The notes below the pieces were generated by a model. It was not told where the DNA came from and searched no databases. It saw nothing but the letters and a program-made list of their open reading frames with translations. A DNA stretch of 32,447 nt, taken from positions 1-32,447 of IMG/VR virus record IMGVR_UViG_3300021963_000423; one strand, given 5' to 3'. Source of the DNA: a virus. The position numbers were made by a program, and so were the translations under genes. Below, piece after piece: positions 6,236-14,200 of the stretch (the first letter of the stretch is position 1; every line of letters begins with the position of its first letter).

Positions 6236-6825
6236 ATCGAATTCCAATTAAAATACTTCTTGTAATCTGAATATCCAACGGCGCTTCTATCAACCCACCA
6301 GTCCTCATGGTAATCTCTTACTACAAGAGCGTATCCTAAAGAATCCAAGATCTGTCTTTGTGTGTCACGCATTGCTGTATTATTTAAAACTAAATTTGCA
6401 TCGTGCTCAAATGTAATTACTGTAAATCTATATTTATTTAAAGGGACTGCAATAAGTCCATGAAGTGATAGATATGGGTTTCCAATAGGGTAACCCTTTT
6501 CATCATACCCACCATCAATATCTACCTGTAGATAATCAATTTGTTTTGGGTAGTTATTTTCTTCAAAATATTTAATGTAGTCAAATTGAGTTGCGTCACC
6601 AAGGATACAAGGATTTTTTCTATTCTCTGAAACCTCTTTGTGAAACTCTGGCACTATTTCAAAAGATACGCCAGACCAGTCAAACTCATTCTCAAGCCTG
6701 TATGTATTGCTACCATTTTTTGAATGGAATGCTCCTAGCTCAACGTAGTGACCATTTCTTTTATTCCCTAGAAGATCTAAAACAAATTCTTCCTGATTAC
6801 TTCTTTCATTCCAGTCTGGGCTCAT
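6232..6825 (-). CDS. FkbM-family SAM-dependent methyltransferase
   Basis: 197 residues. Motif I of the SAM-binding Rossmann fold is VELGAFHSKNGSNT (28-41), followed by GVSFEIVPEF (52-61), GDAT (76-79) and LQVDIDGG (99-106), the order seen in FkbM-type methyltransferases. Family members methylate sugars or other small substrates, often on surface polysaccharides. In phages they may modify host or virion glycans; the substrate here is unknown. Overlaps the resolvase gene stop by 4 bases. The C-terminus ends in ATGTGA, which also supplies the GTG start of the following HTH gene. Confidence 0.75.
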   Translation of the reverse strand: MSPDWNERSNQEEFVLDLLGNKRNGHYVELGAFHSKNGSNTYRLENEFDWSGVSFEIVPEFHKEVSENRKNPCILGDATQFDYIKYFEENNYPKQIDYLQVDIDGGYDEKGYPIGNPYLSLHGLIAVPLNKYRFTVITFEHDANLVLNNTAMRDTQRQILDSLGYALVVRDYHEDWWVDRSAVGYSDYKKYFNWNSM

Positions 6826-7388
6826 CTTTTTGTCAACACCTCATTCGAATAATGTGCAATGCCGAATGCATCTGCTACATCAAAATCATCTAGCTCTAAA
6901 TTATATTTGTTATTAAAATAATCTACAGTCCTTTGCTTCCTCATATTTCTGATTTGATTCTTATACCATGACTCTGCATGACCTGGATTTTTTAATTTTA
7001 TTGCTGCTTTCTCTTCTTTAGTTGGGTTCTTATTGCCAATATACGCCTGCCAAGAACTAGGGGATATAGTAATAACACTAGCACCACTGGCCATAAGCTC
7101 AGCAATAACAACACCGTAGACATAGGACAATTTTATCACAGCATCAGGCGATCTGACAAGGATAGCTCCCTCAACAACAATGTAATCTGATTTTAATTCA
7201 TCTAGCATTGTCGACATTTTTCTTTTGGCATCATATATCTTTTCGTATATATTCATACCCTCTAATTCTATTTTCCCCCATTTTAAAGGAACATCATTTT
7301 CCATTAAGCAGAAGGCTATTGAATTAGTTGAAGCATCTATCCCTAAAACACGATATGCCTTAGTCTTAATTAAACTAGCTAATGTCAT
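6822..7388 (-). CDS. RuvC-like Holliday junction resolvase
   Basis: 188 residues with an RNase-H fold of the RuvC type. The four acidic catalytic positions are D18 (LGIDAST), E73 (IVVEGA), and D170 and D173 (DDFDVADAFGIAHY). YVYGVVIAELM and ISPSSWQAYIG are typical connecting segments. RuvC cuts four-way junctions; phage versions clear branches from replicating DNA before packaging. The position between the Cas4-like nuclease module and the terminase fits this. It overlaps the zinc-protein gene upstream by 14 bases and the methyltransferase downstream by 4. Confidence 0.88.
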   Translation of the reverse strand: MTLASLIKTKAYRVLGIDASTNSIAFCLMENDVPLKWGKIELEGMNIYEKIYDAKRKMSTMLDELKSDYIVVEGAILVRSPDAVIKLSYVYGVVIAELMASGASVITISPSSWQAYIGNKNPTKEEKAAIKLKNPGHAESWYKNQIRNMRKQRTVDYFNNKYNLELDDFDVADAFGIAHYSNEVLTKR

Positions 7389-7653
7389 TTATGATCTCTT
7401 TTATTATTTTTTTTGTCTTGTCTTTTTTACCATTGACACATGCTGAGCACACATTAGAATCATTATATCTACTTAGCTTAGCCTTGCATGTTTTACACAA
7501 TCTGGTAGCACCATTTTTTATTGCTTTTTTTTCATAGTACTTTTCCATTATTCGCTTATTGGTTGCAACTCTACAGCATTCATCATTACAATATTTTTGA
7601 TTATGTGTTTTTGAGTCAAACTCTTTTGCACACTCTGAGTTAGCACAAATCAT
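7375..7653 (-). CDS. Small protein with two zinc-binding Cys clusters
   Basis: 92 residues. The N-terminal cluster C3-x4-C8 with YC22-x3-C26 resembles a treble-clef zinc finger (ICANSECAKEF ... KYCNDECC). A second cluster, CKTC (53-56) and CSAC (69-72), is a classical zinc ribbon. The C-terminus is very lysine-rich. Similar double-finger proteins occur in many actinobacterial phages and are presumed to bind nucleic acids. The start ATG overlaps the Cas4-like nuclease stop (ATGA) and the end overlaps ruvC by 14 bases, so it belongs to the recombination operon. Confidence 0.75.
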   Translation of the reverse strand: MICANSECAKEFDSKTHNQKYCNDECCRVATNKRIMEKYYEKKAIKNGATRLCKTCKAKLSRYNDSNVCSACVNGKKDKTKKIIKEIINDIS

Positions 7654-8441
7654 AGCTTTGGGGTCTCATACAGTTCTATTTGAACAGTGCCTACTGGACC
7701 AGACTTGTCGTAGCAAGCTTTTTTAACTGGGCAGTATGTGCATGGCATTTTTGACTTTGTAGCGCCAGCTGGACGCATCGGAAGATCTCCGTCTTTAAAA
7801 TTGTCCCAAACTTCTTGCATCCACAGGAATGTATCTTCAATTATTTTCTTATTCTTTTCATTCATTGAAATTGGAATAACTAGGATCTCCTGAGTATTTT
7901 TATTTTCATACAGAAAGAAACCTTCTTTTGCATTCTTAAGCTTCATATATGTAAGAAGTTGAAGCATATGGTTTGGAGAAGACTTCATCTCTGACTGTCT
8001 AGTATCCCAAACCTCTTGTTTTGCCGTCTTAATTTCACCTATAACAGTCTCTCCATCATACTCCATAATCAAGTCAATAAAGCCACGTATCGGGGGATAC
8101 TCATTAATGATTTCTTCTTCTTCAGCTCTCCACTCTGGCATTGTTTTAATAAGATTTTGTAGTCTTTCATGAGCCTGAGTTCCTTGAGCCATGTTAGCTA
8201 CTGCAACTGCATCATTGTCATCAATAAATACTGCACCAGAGAATGCCATGTACCAGTATCTTGGGCAATTTCCGTGTCCATATCCTAGTGAGCTTGGGCT
8301 AAATGACTTTTTTGTCATCTCCCCATCTTTGCGCTTTGTATTTCTATATGCCTCATCAAGGAGAGTGGCAAACTTTTCTGGATCAAAAAATTTGCCTGTG
8401 TGCTTTTTAAACTTAAGATTCTTTACTATATCTCTACCCAT
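7650..8441 (-). CDS. Cas4/RecB-like PD-(D/E)XK exonuclease with Fe-S cluster motif
   Basis: 263 residues. The nuclease core reads H91 (QAHERL), D123 (GFIDLI), E136-x-K138 (IGEIKTA) and Q161-x3-Y165 (LQLLTY), the Cas4/AddB/RecB order. Four cysteines frame it: C59 (NCPR) before, and C234, C237 and C243 (PCTYCPVKKAC) after, the pattern of a 4Fe-4S cluster that stabilises these enzymes. Cas4-like proteins degrade DNA ends; in phages they usually act in recombination or host DNA breakdown. There is no CRISPR array or other cas gene in the window. Overlaps the 25-aa membrane peptide gene (TAATG). Confidence 0.88.
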   Translation of the reverse strand: MGRDIVKNLKFKKHTGKFFDPEKFATLLDEAYRNTKRKDGEMTKKSFSPSSLGYGHGNCPRYWYMAFSGAVFIDDNDAVAVANMAQGTQAHERLQNLIKTMPEWRAEEEEIINEYPPIRGFIDLIMEYDGETVIGEIKTAKQEVWDTRQSEMKSSPNHMLQLLTYMKLKNAKEGFFLYENKNTQEILVIPISMNEKNKKIIEDTFLWMQEVWDNFKDGDLPMRPAGATKSKMPCTYCPVKKACYDKSGPVGTVQIELYETPKL

Positions 8442-8518
8442 TATTTAATATCCTTCCAAAAAGCCACCAATAAAATAATAATGGGACCAAATATAATTGA
8501 AGCCTGAATCCAACTCAT
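8441..8518 (-). CDS. 25-aa single-span membrane microprotein
   Basis: ATG to TAA, 25 codons. Residues 4-20 (IQASIIFGPIIILLVAF) form one hydrophobic segment followed by WKDIK, so N-out/C-in insertion is expected. The start overlaps the preceding gene's stop (ATGA), the stop overlaps the next gene's start (TAATG), and an AAGGATATTAA ribosome site for the next gene lies in its last codons. This coupling argues for real translation. Function unknown; it is one of three membrane microproteins in this stretch. Confidence 0.6.
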   Translation of the reverse strand: MSWIQASIIFGPIIILLVAFWKDIK

Positions 8519-8853
8519 GAGTTATATCTAACGACATACTTGAGCGCATCTACAAGTTTGTCTATAGACTCCTTCACTGAATAGTAAACATTTTTCTTGT
8601 TATTATTTACTGTGCCAGCTTTATCTTTTGCAATTGTTGAATACACTGATGACATTACAGCAAACTTAGTTGACATCGCTTGAAGCTCCATAATGAGCAT
8701 TGGGGCTTTGGCTGAAGGAACATCTGGATTCATTAATAATTTTACCACAATTGAAAGAGCTTTGTCTAAATGCTCATCTTGCATAAAATCATGAAGATCA
8801 TTAAACTCTGTAATATTACTTATTAACTCAAGTGTATTTTTATCCTCTGTCAT
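8515..8853 (-). CDS. Helical phage protein, function unknown
   Basis: 112 residues, almost entirely alpha-helical. The central part IMELQAMSTKFAVMSSVYSTI (about 53-73) and the C-terminal KNVYYSVKESIDKLVDAL form two amphipathic helices separated by a polar, Asn/Lys-rich loop (about 77-88). Size, helix layout and the nearby recA recall the T4 recombination mediator UvsY, but no diagnostic motif is visible and this is only a suggestion. Start and stop overlap the flanking membrane microprotein genes. Confidence 0.65.
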   Translation of the reverse strand: MTEDKNTLELISNITEFNDLHDFMQDEHLDKALSIVVKLLMNPDVPSAKAPMLIMELQAMSTKFAVMSSVYSTIAKDKAGTVNNNKKNVYYSVKESIDKLVDALKYVVRYNS

Positions 8854-8944
8854 TTTTAATTTTCTTATCCCATCTATCTATAAATAAACCTAAGCCGTAC
8901 CCAACTGTTAAGCCAAATATGAATCCAAACATAAATATAGTCAT
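8840..8944 (-). CDS. 34-aa glycine-zipper membrane microprotein
   Basis: 34 codons, ATG to TAA. Residues 3-22 form a transmembrane helix with glycines at 7, 11, 15, 17 and 19 (FGFIFGLTVGYGLGLFI), a GxxxG-type zipper that favours helix packing, and then a charged tail DRWDKKIKNDRG. Starts in the stop of the XapX gene (ATGA) and overlaps the next gene by 14 bases. Could oligomerise, possibly with its XapX neighbour. Confidence 0.6.
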   Translation of the reverse strand: MTIFMFGFIFGLTVGYGLGLFIDRWDKKIKNDRG

Positions 8945-9102
8945 CCTACAAACCTCTGGACAATCCCATATCCCAGCCATAGGCCAAAGATTCCCATAAG
9001 CCCTGCAAAAACAGGAGGCGCTGGAACTGGCAACTTAAATACACTAAAGATTGCACCAACGCCCATACCAGTGAGAGTTGTTAAAAGTATTTCTCTAATC
9101 AT
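8941..9102 (-). CDS. XapX-domain small membrane protein
   Basis: 53 residues. Two hydrophobic spans (about 5-22 and 31-48) are joined by KLPVPAPPVFAG (23-34), the hallmark of the XapX (DUF1427) domain, which is found in short bacterial membrane proteins of unknown function. An AGGAG site stands 5 bases before the ATG. It overlaps the nuclease gene by 8 bases and the next microprotein by 4. XapX proteins are not an expected part of a phage recombination operon. A role in lysis, superinfection exclusion or membrane anchoring of replication is conceivable but unproven. Confidence 0.72.
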   Translation of the reverse strand: MIREILLTTLTGMGVGAIFSVFKLPVPAPPVFAGLMGIFGLWLGYGIVQRFVG

Positions 9103-9400
9103 GATTCTCCTCATAAAACTCGATCAGTTCTTCAAGAATTGACCACTCTATAATACCTAGTCTAACTTTAGACTCTGTTCCTATAATTATTTTTAATGCT
9201 GGGTGCATATCTCTGCTTACCTTAAATGTATCAGTACAAATCTTAGACCATACTGGTTTGTTTAATGTAAAAGATTTTGAAGCTTCTTTGTAATCAACAA
9301 GAAACTGATTCCATTTGGCATCACCTTTTTGATAATCGCCTCGGCCAGAATTTTTCTGTGCCTTTGCTCCGTCTCTTTTAACCTCAGATCTCTCTGACAT
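9095..9400 (-). CDS. PD-(D/E)XK nuclease, Holliday-junction-resolvase-like
   Basis: 101 residues. The layout NSGRGDYQKGDA (17-28) then FLVDYKEASKSFTL (33-46) matches the small PD-(D/E)XK endonucleases related to archaeal Hjc, with D27 and D36-x-K38 as metal and catalytic positions. The following helix (PVWSKICTDTF) and strand (PALKIIIG) also fit. These enzymes cut branched DNA. The protein is a second potential junction resolvase beside the RuvC-like one. Start overlaps the zinc-ribbon gene stop (TAATG); ends in TAG. Confidence 0.7.
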   Translation of the reverse strand: MSERSEVKRDGAKAQKNSGRGDYQKGDAKWNQFLVDYKEASKSFTLNKPVWSKICTDTFKVSRDMHPALKIIIGTESKVRLGIIEWSILEELIEFYEENHD

Positions 9401-9594
9401 TAAAAGTTTACCTTATGCGTACTAACATGCCCTTTTGAGCATGTCCATGACATAGTATAATTTTCAAGATCCCACAACCCACCATCTACATCTTCATCAC
9501 AACTTGAGCATGGCTTTAAGCCTGGAATTTTTTCAAATGTAGAATTGACTTCTTCCTGCTGCTTATCCTTAAAGAATTCATTAAGATCTGGCAT
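9400..9594 (-). CDS. Small zinc-ribbon protein
   Basis: 64 residues from an ATG with GGAGAG 4 bases upstream. The C-terminal half holds CSSC (about 29-32) and, after a tryptophan-containing hairpin, TCSKGHVSTH, which could complete a Cys3-His or Cys3-x-His zinc ribbon. The acidic N-terminus (PDLNEFFKDKQQEE) is probably helical. It starts inside the last codons of recA. Probably a nucleic-acid-binding or adaptor protein of the recombination machinery; function not known. Confidence 0.7.
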   Translation of the reverse strand: MPDLNEFFKDKQQEEVNSTFEKIPGLKPCSSCDEDVDGGLWDLENYTMSWTCSKGHVSTHKVNF

Positions 9595-10585
9595 TAATCT
9601 CTCCAACTAATTTTTCTACAACATCTGGATTTTCTCTAAGGTATGAAACAGCTTTTGCTCTACCCTGAAACCTTTCTCCATTAACTGTATACCAGGCTCC
9701 GCCCTTTTCGATTGCTCCTACCATTTCTGCAACATCTAATGTCTCTCCAACACCATCTACTCCAAGAGTTTCTCCTTGGTAATAGAAGTCGTATTGTCCT
9801 GATAGGTTAGGGGGGCCGAGTTTGTTGTAATCAATAATCCAATTGACTGGTCTGCCAACCCTTTGTTCAATGATTTTGTCACCCACTTTAATGCCAGCTT
9901 TGATAGCATTAGCTTCAGCCTCAGAAGACCAAAGCTTAATGACGGTGGAAGAGAAAAATTTGACTGCCATTCCCCCTGTCGGAATGTGGGAGGCATGCAT
10001 AGATCCAAATTGATTTCTTTGCTGTGAGATGAGTACCAATAGTGTATTTTTGTTTGCATAATTTAACATCTTGACTGCATGAGTCATATCCTTTGCTTCT
10101 GCTCCGATTTGCTTTGTATCCTGCAAATCTTTCATTTCATTTCCGTCTTTTTCAAAATAGATTGCTGGCAATAGTGCTGAGATTGAATCTACAACAATTA
10201 AATCTACTCCTGCATCCATAAGTTTTGTAGCAACATCTACCATGTCATTGACTGTTTTTGCTGGAGAGTAAATAAGAGAAGAAGAATCTACCCCAAGGCT
10301 CTCAGCCCATGTCTGATCGTAAGATGCTTCCGCATCTATCCAAGCACAGGTCTTTCCCTCTTTTTGTGCAATAGCAATCATTTGCAAACAAAAAGATGAT
10401 TTACCAGCTGACTTGTTTCCCCATACTAGTACTTGTCTTCCGTAACCAAGGCCGCCCTTCAAGGCTAAGTTCAATCCAATGCTAGGCGTTGATTGTTTTT
10501 CTACAACAACATCCTGTGCAGACTGAACTCTTGCTCTTGTTTTAGGGTCAAGCTTTGATAGTATATCGTCTATCAATATTGTCAT
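9581..10585 (-). CDS. recA: RecA-like recombinase
   Basis: 334 residues. Walker A is GNKSAGKSS (56-64), with a glutamate in WIDAE (E86) and Walker B LIVVDSISAL (129-138). The loop region QRNQFGSMHASHIPTGG corresponds to L1/L2 and the C-terminal GGAWYTVNGERFQGRAKA is the bacterial RecA pattern. It forms the filament that pairs homologous DNA and in phages drives recombination-dependent replication and repair. It has its own promoter (10607-10635). Slightly short against bacterial RecA (~350), lacking part of the acidic tail. Confidence 0.93.
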   Translation of the reverse strand: MTILIDDILSKLDPKTRARVQSAQDVVVEKQSTPSIGLNLALKGGLGYGRQVLVWGNKSAGKSSFCLQMIAIAQKEGKTCAWIDAEASYDQTWAESLGVDSSSLIYSPAKTVNDMVDVATKLMDAGVDLIVVDSISALLPAIYFEKDGNEMKDLQDTKQIGAEAKDMTHAVKMLNYANKNTLLVLISQQRNQFGSMHASHIPTGGMAVKFFSSTVIKLWSSEAEANAIKAGIKVGDKIIEQRVGRPVNWIIDYNKLGPPNLSGQYDFYYQGETLGVDGVGETLDVAEMVGAIEKGGAWYTVNGERFQGRAKAVSYLRENPDVVEKLVGEINARS

Positions 10586-10606
10586 TTTAACTCTTTCTTT
10601 TGTATT

Positions 10607-10635
10607 AGTATAGCATTAAAATAAATTGCCGTGAA
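10607..10635 (-). promoter_or_regulatory. Promoter of recA
   Basis: Minus strand TGC-TATACT (extended -10, hexamer 10607-10612) and a weak -35 TTCACG (10630-10635) at 17 bases. It starts right where the MazG-like gene stops. No clear SOS-type operator (GAAC-N4-GTTC or CTG-N10-CAG) is seen in it. Confidence 0.55.
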
Positions 10636-11005
10636 GCTTTTGTCTAGACTTATTTTTTTCCATTTTATTAAATAAAATTTCATCAAGACTATGTGTTACA
10701 AATCCACCATTTCTCATGGCAGCGTATAGATCTAATGTTCTAATTAAAATATCAGAAATTTCTTCTACAATTTCTTCAGAACCTTTATTTTTTCTAATAG
10801 CCTCTAAAACTTCAGTAACTTCTGAATGGACAAGGGCTAACTTATTTCCTAAAACATCAAAGTTTTTTGGAGCATCCCAAAACCCTTTTTCTATTGCAGT
10901 TTCGTGCAATAACGCAGATAGAACATCAAGCCCATAATCAGTTACAAGCTCTGGGCTCTGAATTGAAGTTGGTAAAAGTTTACTTGTTATCTGATTCTGA
11001 TCCAT
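10616..11005 (-). CDS. MazG-like nucleotide pyrophosphohydrolase
   Basis: 129 residues. The paired acidic helices of the all-alpha NTP-PPase superfamily are present as E62-x2-E65 (SEVTEVLEA) and E82-x2-D85 (VEEISDILIR), which bind magnesium. MazG-type enzymes hydrolyse (d)NTPs or related nucleotides to monophosphates; phage copies are proposed to tune nucleotide pools or ppGpp. An AAAGGAAACCG leader supports the ATG. It overlaps the preceding gene by 26 bases. Confidence 0.8.
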   Translation of the reverse strand: MDQNQITSKLLPTSIQSPELVTDYGLDVLSALLHETAIEKGFWDAPKNFDVLGNKLALVHSEVTEVLEAIRKNKGSEEIVEEISDILIRTLDLYAAMRNGGFVTHSLDEILFNKMEKNKSRQKLHGNLF

Positions 11006-11210
11006 CGGTTTCCTTTAGTTTAAATGTAAATGTTTGATCATCTGAGTTATAATCAACTTGAAGCTCTTTGTCTTCTGCCCCAGCTTCAATAAATAGGTCT
11101 GATGAAACTTTAATTTCGCCTAAAGTCTCAAGGGCTGCTACTAAAATCTTTGGTACGCTTAGAGAAGAAAAAACTTCTTCTGCTGTAGTAACTTTAATGT
11201 CTTCGCTCAT
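10980..11210 (-). CDS. Small acidic protein, function unknown
   Basis: 76 residues, strongly acidic, with a helical N-half (TTAEEVFSSLSVPKILVAAL) and a beta-like C-half (LQVDYNSDDQTFTFKL). No recognised family. AAAGGAGATACT precedes the ATG, which overlaps the polymerase stop by 4 bases, so it is co-translated with DnaE. It could be a polymerase accessory or regulator, but nothing in the sequence proves that. Confidence 0.6.
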   Translation of the reverse strand: MSEDIKVTTAEEVFSSLSVPKILVAALETLGEIKVSSDLFIEAGAEDKELQVDYNSDDQTFTFKLKETDGSESDNK

Positions 11211-14200
11211 AGTATCTCCTTTATATTTAATGTTCCATCATCTAGTTTAGATAATGTAACCTTGCACTTCATTCCTTCACGCATTTTAGCAAGAGTCATT
11301 TTATACATCGCTGGGAATGCAATGGCTCTTGTCAATTCTTTACTCTTATTAGATAGTACAATATGACTCATTTGTTTACCAGCTTTTGTTGTGTATGGAG
11401 TAAAATTAACAACAATATACTCATCTTCTTCAAGATCATATTGCTTTCTATACAAATAGTCAACAAATATATCATTAGAGTCTGGATTGATATCAGAAAC
11501 CTTTACATATCTAGAGATTCTATTGTCTCCAACTAAAATAAAATACATTTGATTTATTTCAATTTGAGTTTGCTCGTTATGGAAAAGCCCAATAGTTCCA
11601 GTTTCATCAACAAGTTCTACTCTAGCCCAGCCGTTGCCTCGCTTTATGCTCTTTACCATTCCAAACATAACAAACGAGCCTAAGTCATCAAAATCTTCAA
11701 TAGGTCTTGCTTGTGCTTTAATTCTAGGAGGTATACCTTCAAGGTTAAAGCTTGGAATACCTAGGTATTCGTAGTAGTTGTCTTTTTCATTTCCTTGCCT
11801 TTTGTTATCATCAAACGCAGCACCGCCGATGGCGTCAAGAGCAGCAATAGCACGGCTATTAATGCCAGAACCTTTTTTCGATGCCTTACCAATGAAGTCA
11901 GCATAGTTATTATACGGCCTCTTTTCCATTATTTTATTTGCAATATTATCTGAAATATATTTTATTTCAGCTAAACCAAATCTGATCGCATCTTTTTGTA
12001 AAGAAAAATAAATATCTGACTCATTAATATGTGGCAAAAGAACTTTAAGGCCTAATCTTTTTGCCTCAATTAAATATTCTGTTCTTGCGTCTTTGTCATT
12101 TTCATTTTTAAGAATCGAGAACATGAACTCCAGAGGGTAATAAGTTTTGAGCCAAGCAGTATAGTAAGAAAGCATAGAGTAAGCAACAGCATGGGAACGG
12201 TTAAAAGAATAGCCTGCGTGAGCTTCAAAGTCATGCCATAGCGCTTCTGCCTTTTTCTCAGAAATGTGCTTTGTAGCACCAGTAATAAATTTATCTTTGA
12301 ACTGGTCAAATTCTTTTGCATCCTTCTTCTTTCCGATGATCTTACGTACTTTATCAGCTTCAGCCCATGACATGCCACCTAGGTGTACACATGCTTGCAT
12401 AACCTGCTCTTGATATATAATAACACCATATGTATTTTCTGTAAACGGCTTCATAATCTGATGCGTATAGTCAACAGCCTCATTGCCCTGCTTTCTATTA
12501 ATATAAGCAGAACCAACTGTATTCATTGCGCCTGGGCGCACAAGAGCATTAGAAGCTGCAAGATCTTCAAATTTATCTACGCCCATCTTTATCAAAAGAT
12601 TTGTATATGGAGTTGCTTCAGCCTGGAATACTCCGCTTGTATATCCTTCGCTTAGCATCTTATAAACTTTTGGATCATCCATCTTTAGTGTAGAAAAATC
12701 AATTTCTTTTGAATGTCTTTCCTTAATTGATTTTAATGTATCAGAGATCACAGATAAAGTCTTAAGACCTAGGGCATCTAGCTTAATAAGACCAATATCT
12801 GCAACCGTATCCATATCGTATGCCACGACTGGAATTCTTCCTGACACCTTATCCTGTGAATCTTCACGAGATTCTACTGGAGCAAATTTACGCAAATCAT
12901 CTTTTGCAACAACTACACCAGCGGCATGCACTCCAACAGATCTGATTCTTCCACGCAATCGATCTGCTAGCCATACTACCTCTGGGTATCTTGCTCTAAA
13001 CTCTTTTGTATTTGGAGAATCCATGAAGTCCTCGAATGTATCTACTGGTTTTAATGCACGATTAACCTCTTGTAATGGAACCATGAATACACGTGCAGCA
13101 TCTCTAATTACACCCTTATCCTTAAAATATGTGTATGTTGAAATAGACGCAACATGCTTAAACTTCTTCTTTAAATAATCTTTTACTTCTTTTCGACGAC
13201 GGTCCTCAAAGTCTGTATCAATATCAGGGAAATCGTTACGCTCTTCATTGATAAATCTAAAGAACAGTAAATCATACTCAATAGGATCAACATCTGTGAT
13301 GCCTAAAGCGTAGCAAACCAATGATCCAGCGGCTGACCCACGTCCTGGGCCAACCCTAATATCATTTTCTTTTGCCCAGTTAATCATATCTCCAACAACT
13401 AGAAAGTATGATGCAAAGTTTTTCTTAGCAATAATCGAAAGCTCTTCGTTAAGCCTGTCCATATAAATAGCATCTGAAGCCTTCTGAAGCCTTTCTAAGC
13501 CCTTTTCAGCCAACTCTCTTAGTCTTTCATCTGCATCTGTCTTTGGAACTGGCAGAAGGTCTAGACCTTGATTAAAATCATAGTCACCGACCTTGGCAGA
13601 AATCTCCATTGTATTTTCATAAATGTCTGTTCGATTAATCCCAGCCTTATTAAAGTCTGCTTCTATTTCTTTTCGGCTTTGAATAAATAAGTTATAATCT
13701 TGAAATGAAATTCTACGGTCAGGATAAAGATAATTAAATCTATCAATCATGTCTTTCATATTTCTAGACATATCAAAATCAATATCTTTGTCTGCTTTAG
13801 GGGATGTTGATAAGATTAACAAGGCTTCTTCTAGAACCCTATCTTCTTCTTTAGCAAAGTGAGCATCTCCTGTTGCTACCGCCTTAATTTTAAGTTCATC
13901 TGCAAGCTCAAGAAGCTTAGAATTTATTTCCTGCGGATTATGAGACTGAACCTCCACATAAAAATCTTCTTGAAAAGTTTGCTTAAAATCTTTGAGTATA
14001 AGCCTTGCTTCTGAAAACTCACCCTTTTCGATGCATTTACTAATAAGACCATTAAGGCATCCGCTAAGTACAATAATACCTTCTGCATATTCTTTTAAAA
14101 TCTCCTTATCAATACGTGGCTTGTGGTAAAAGCCTTCATTCCAAGCAAGCTCTTGAAGGATATTAATATTCTCCAAACCCTTTTTATTTTTTGCCAGCAA

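Noticed and set aside
7650-8441. CRISPR adaptation module, because of the Cas4-like nuclease
   Set aside because: No repeat-spacer array and no cas1/cas2 or effector genes; stand-alone Cas4-like nucleases are common in phages.
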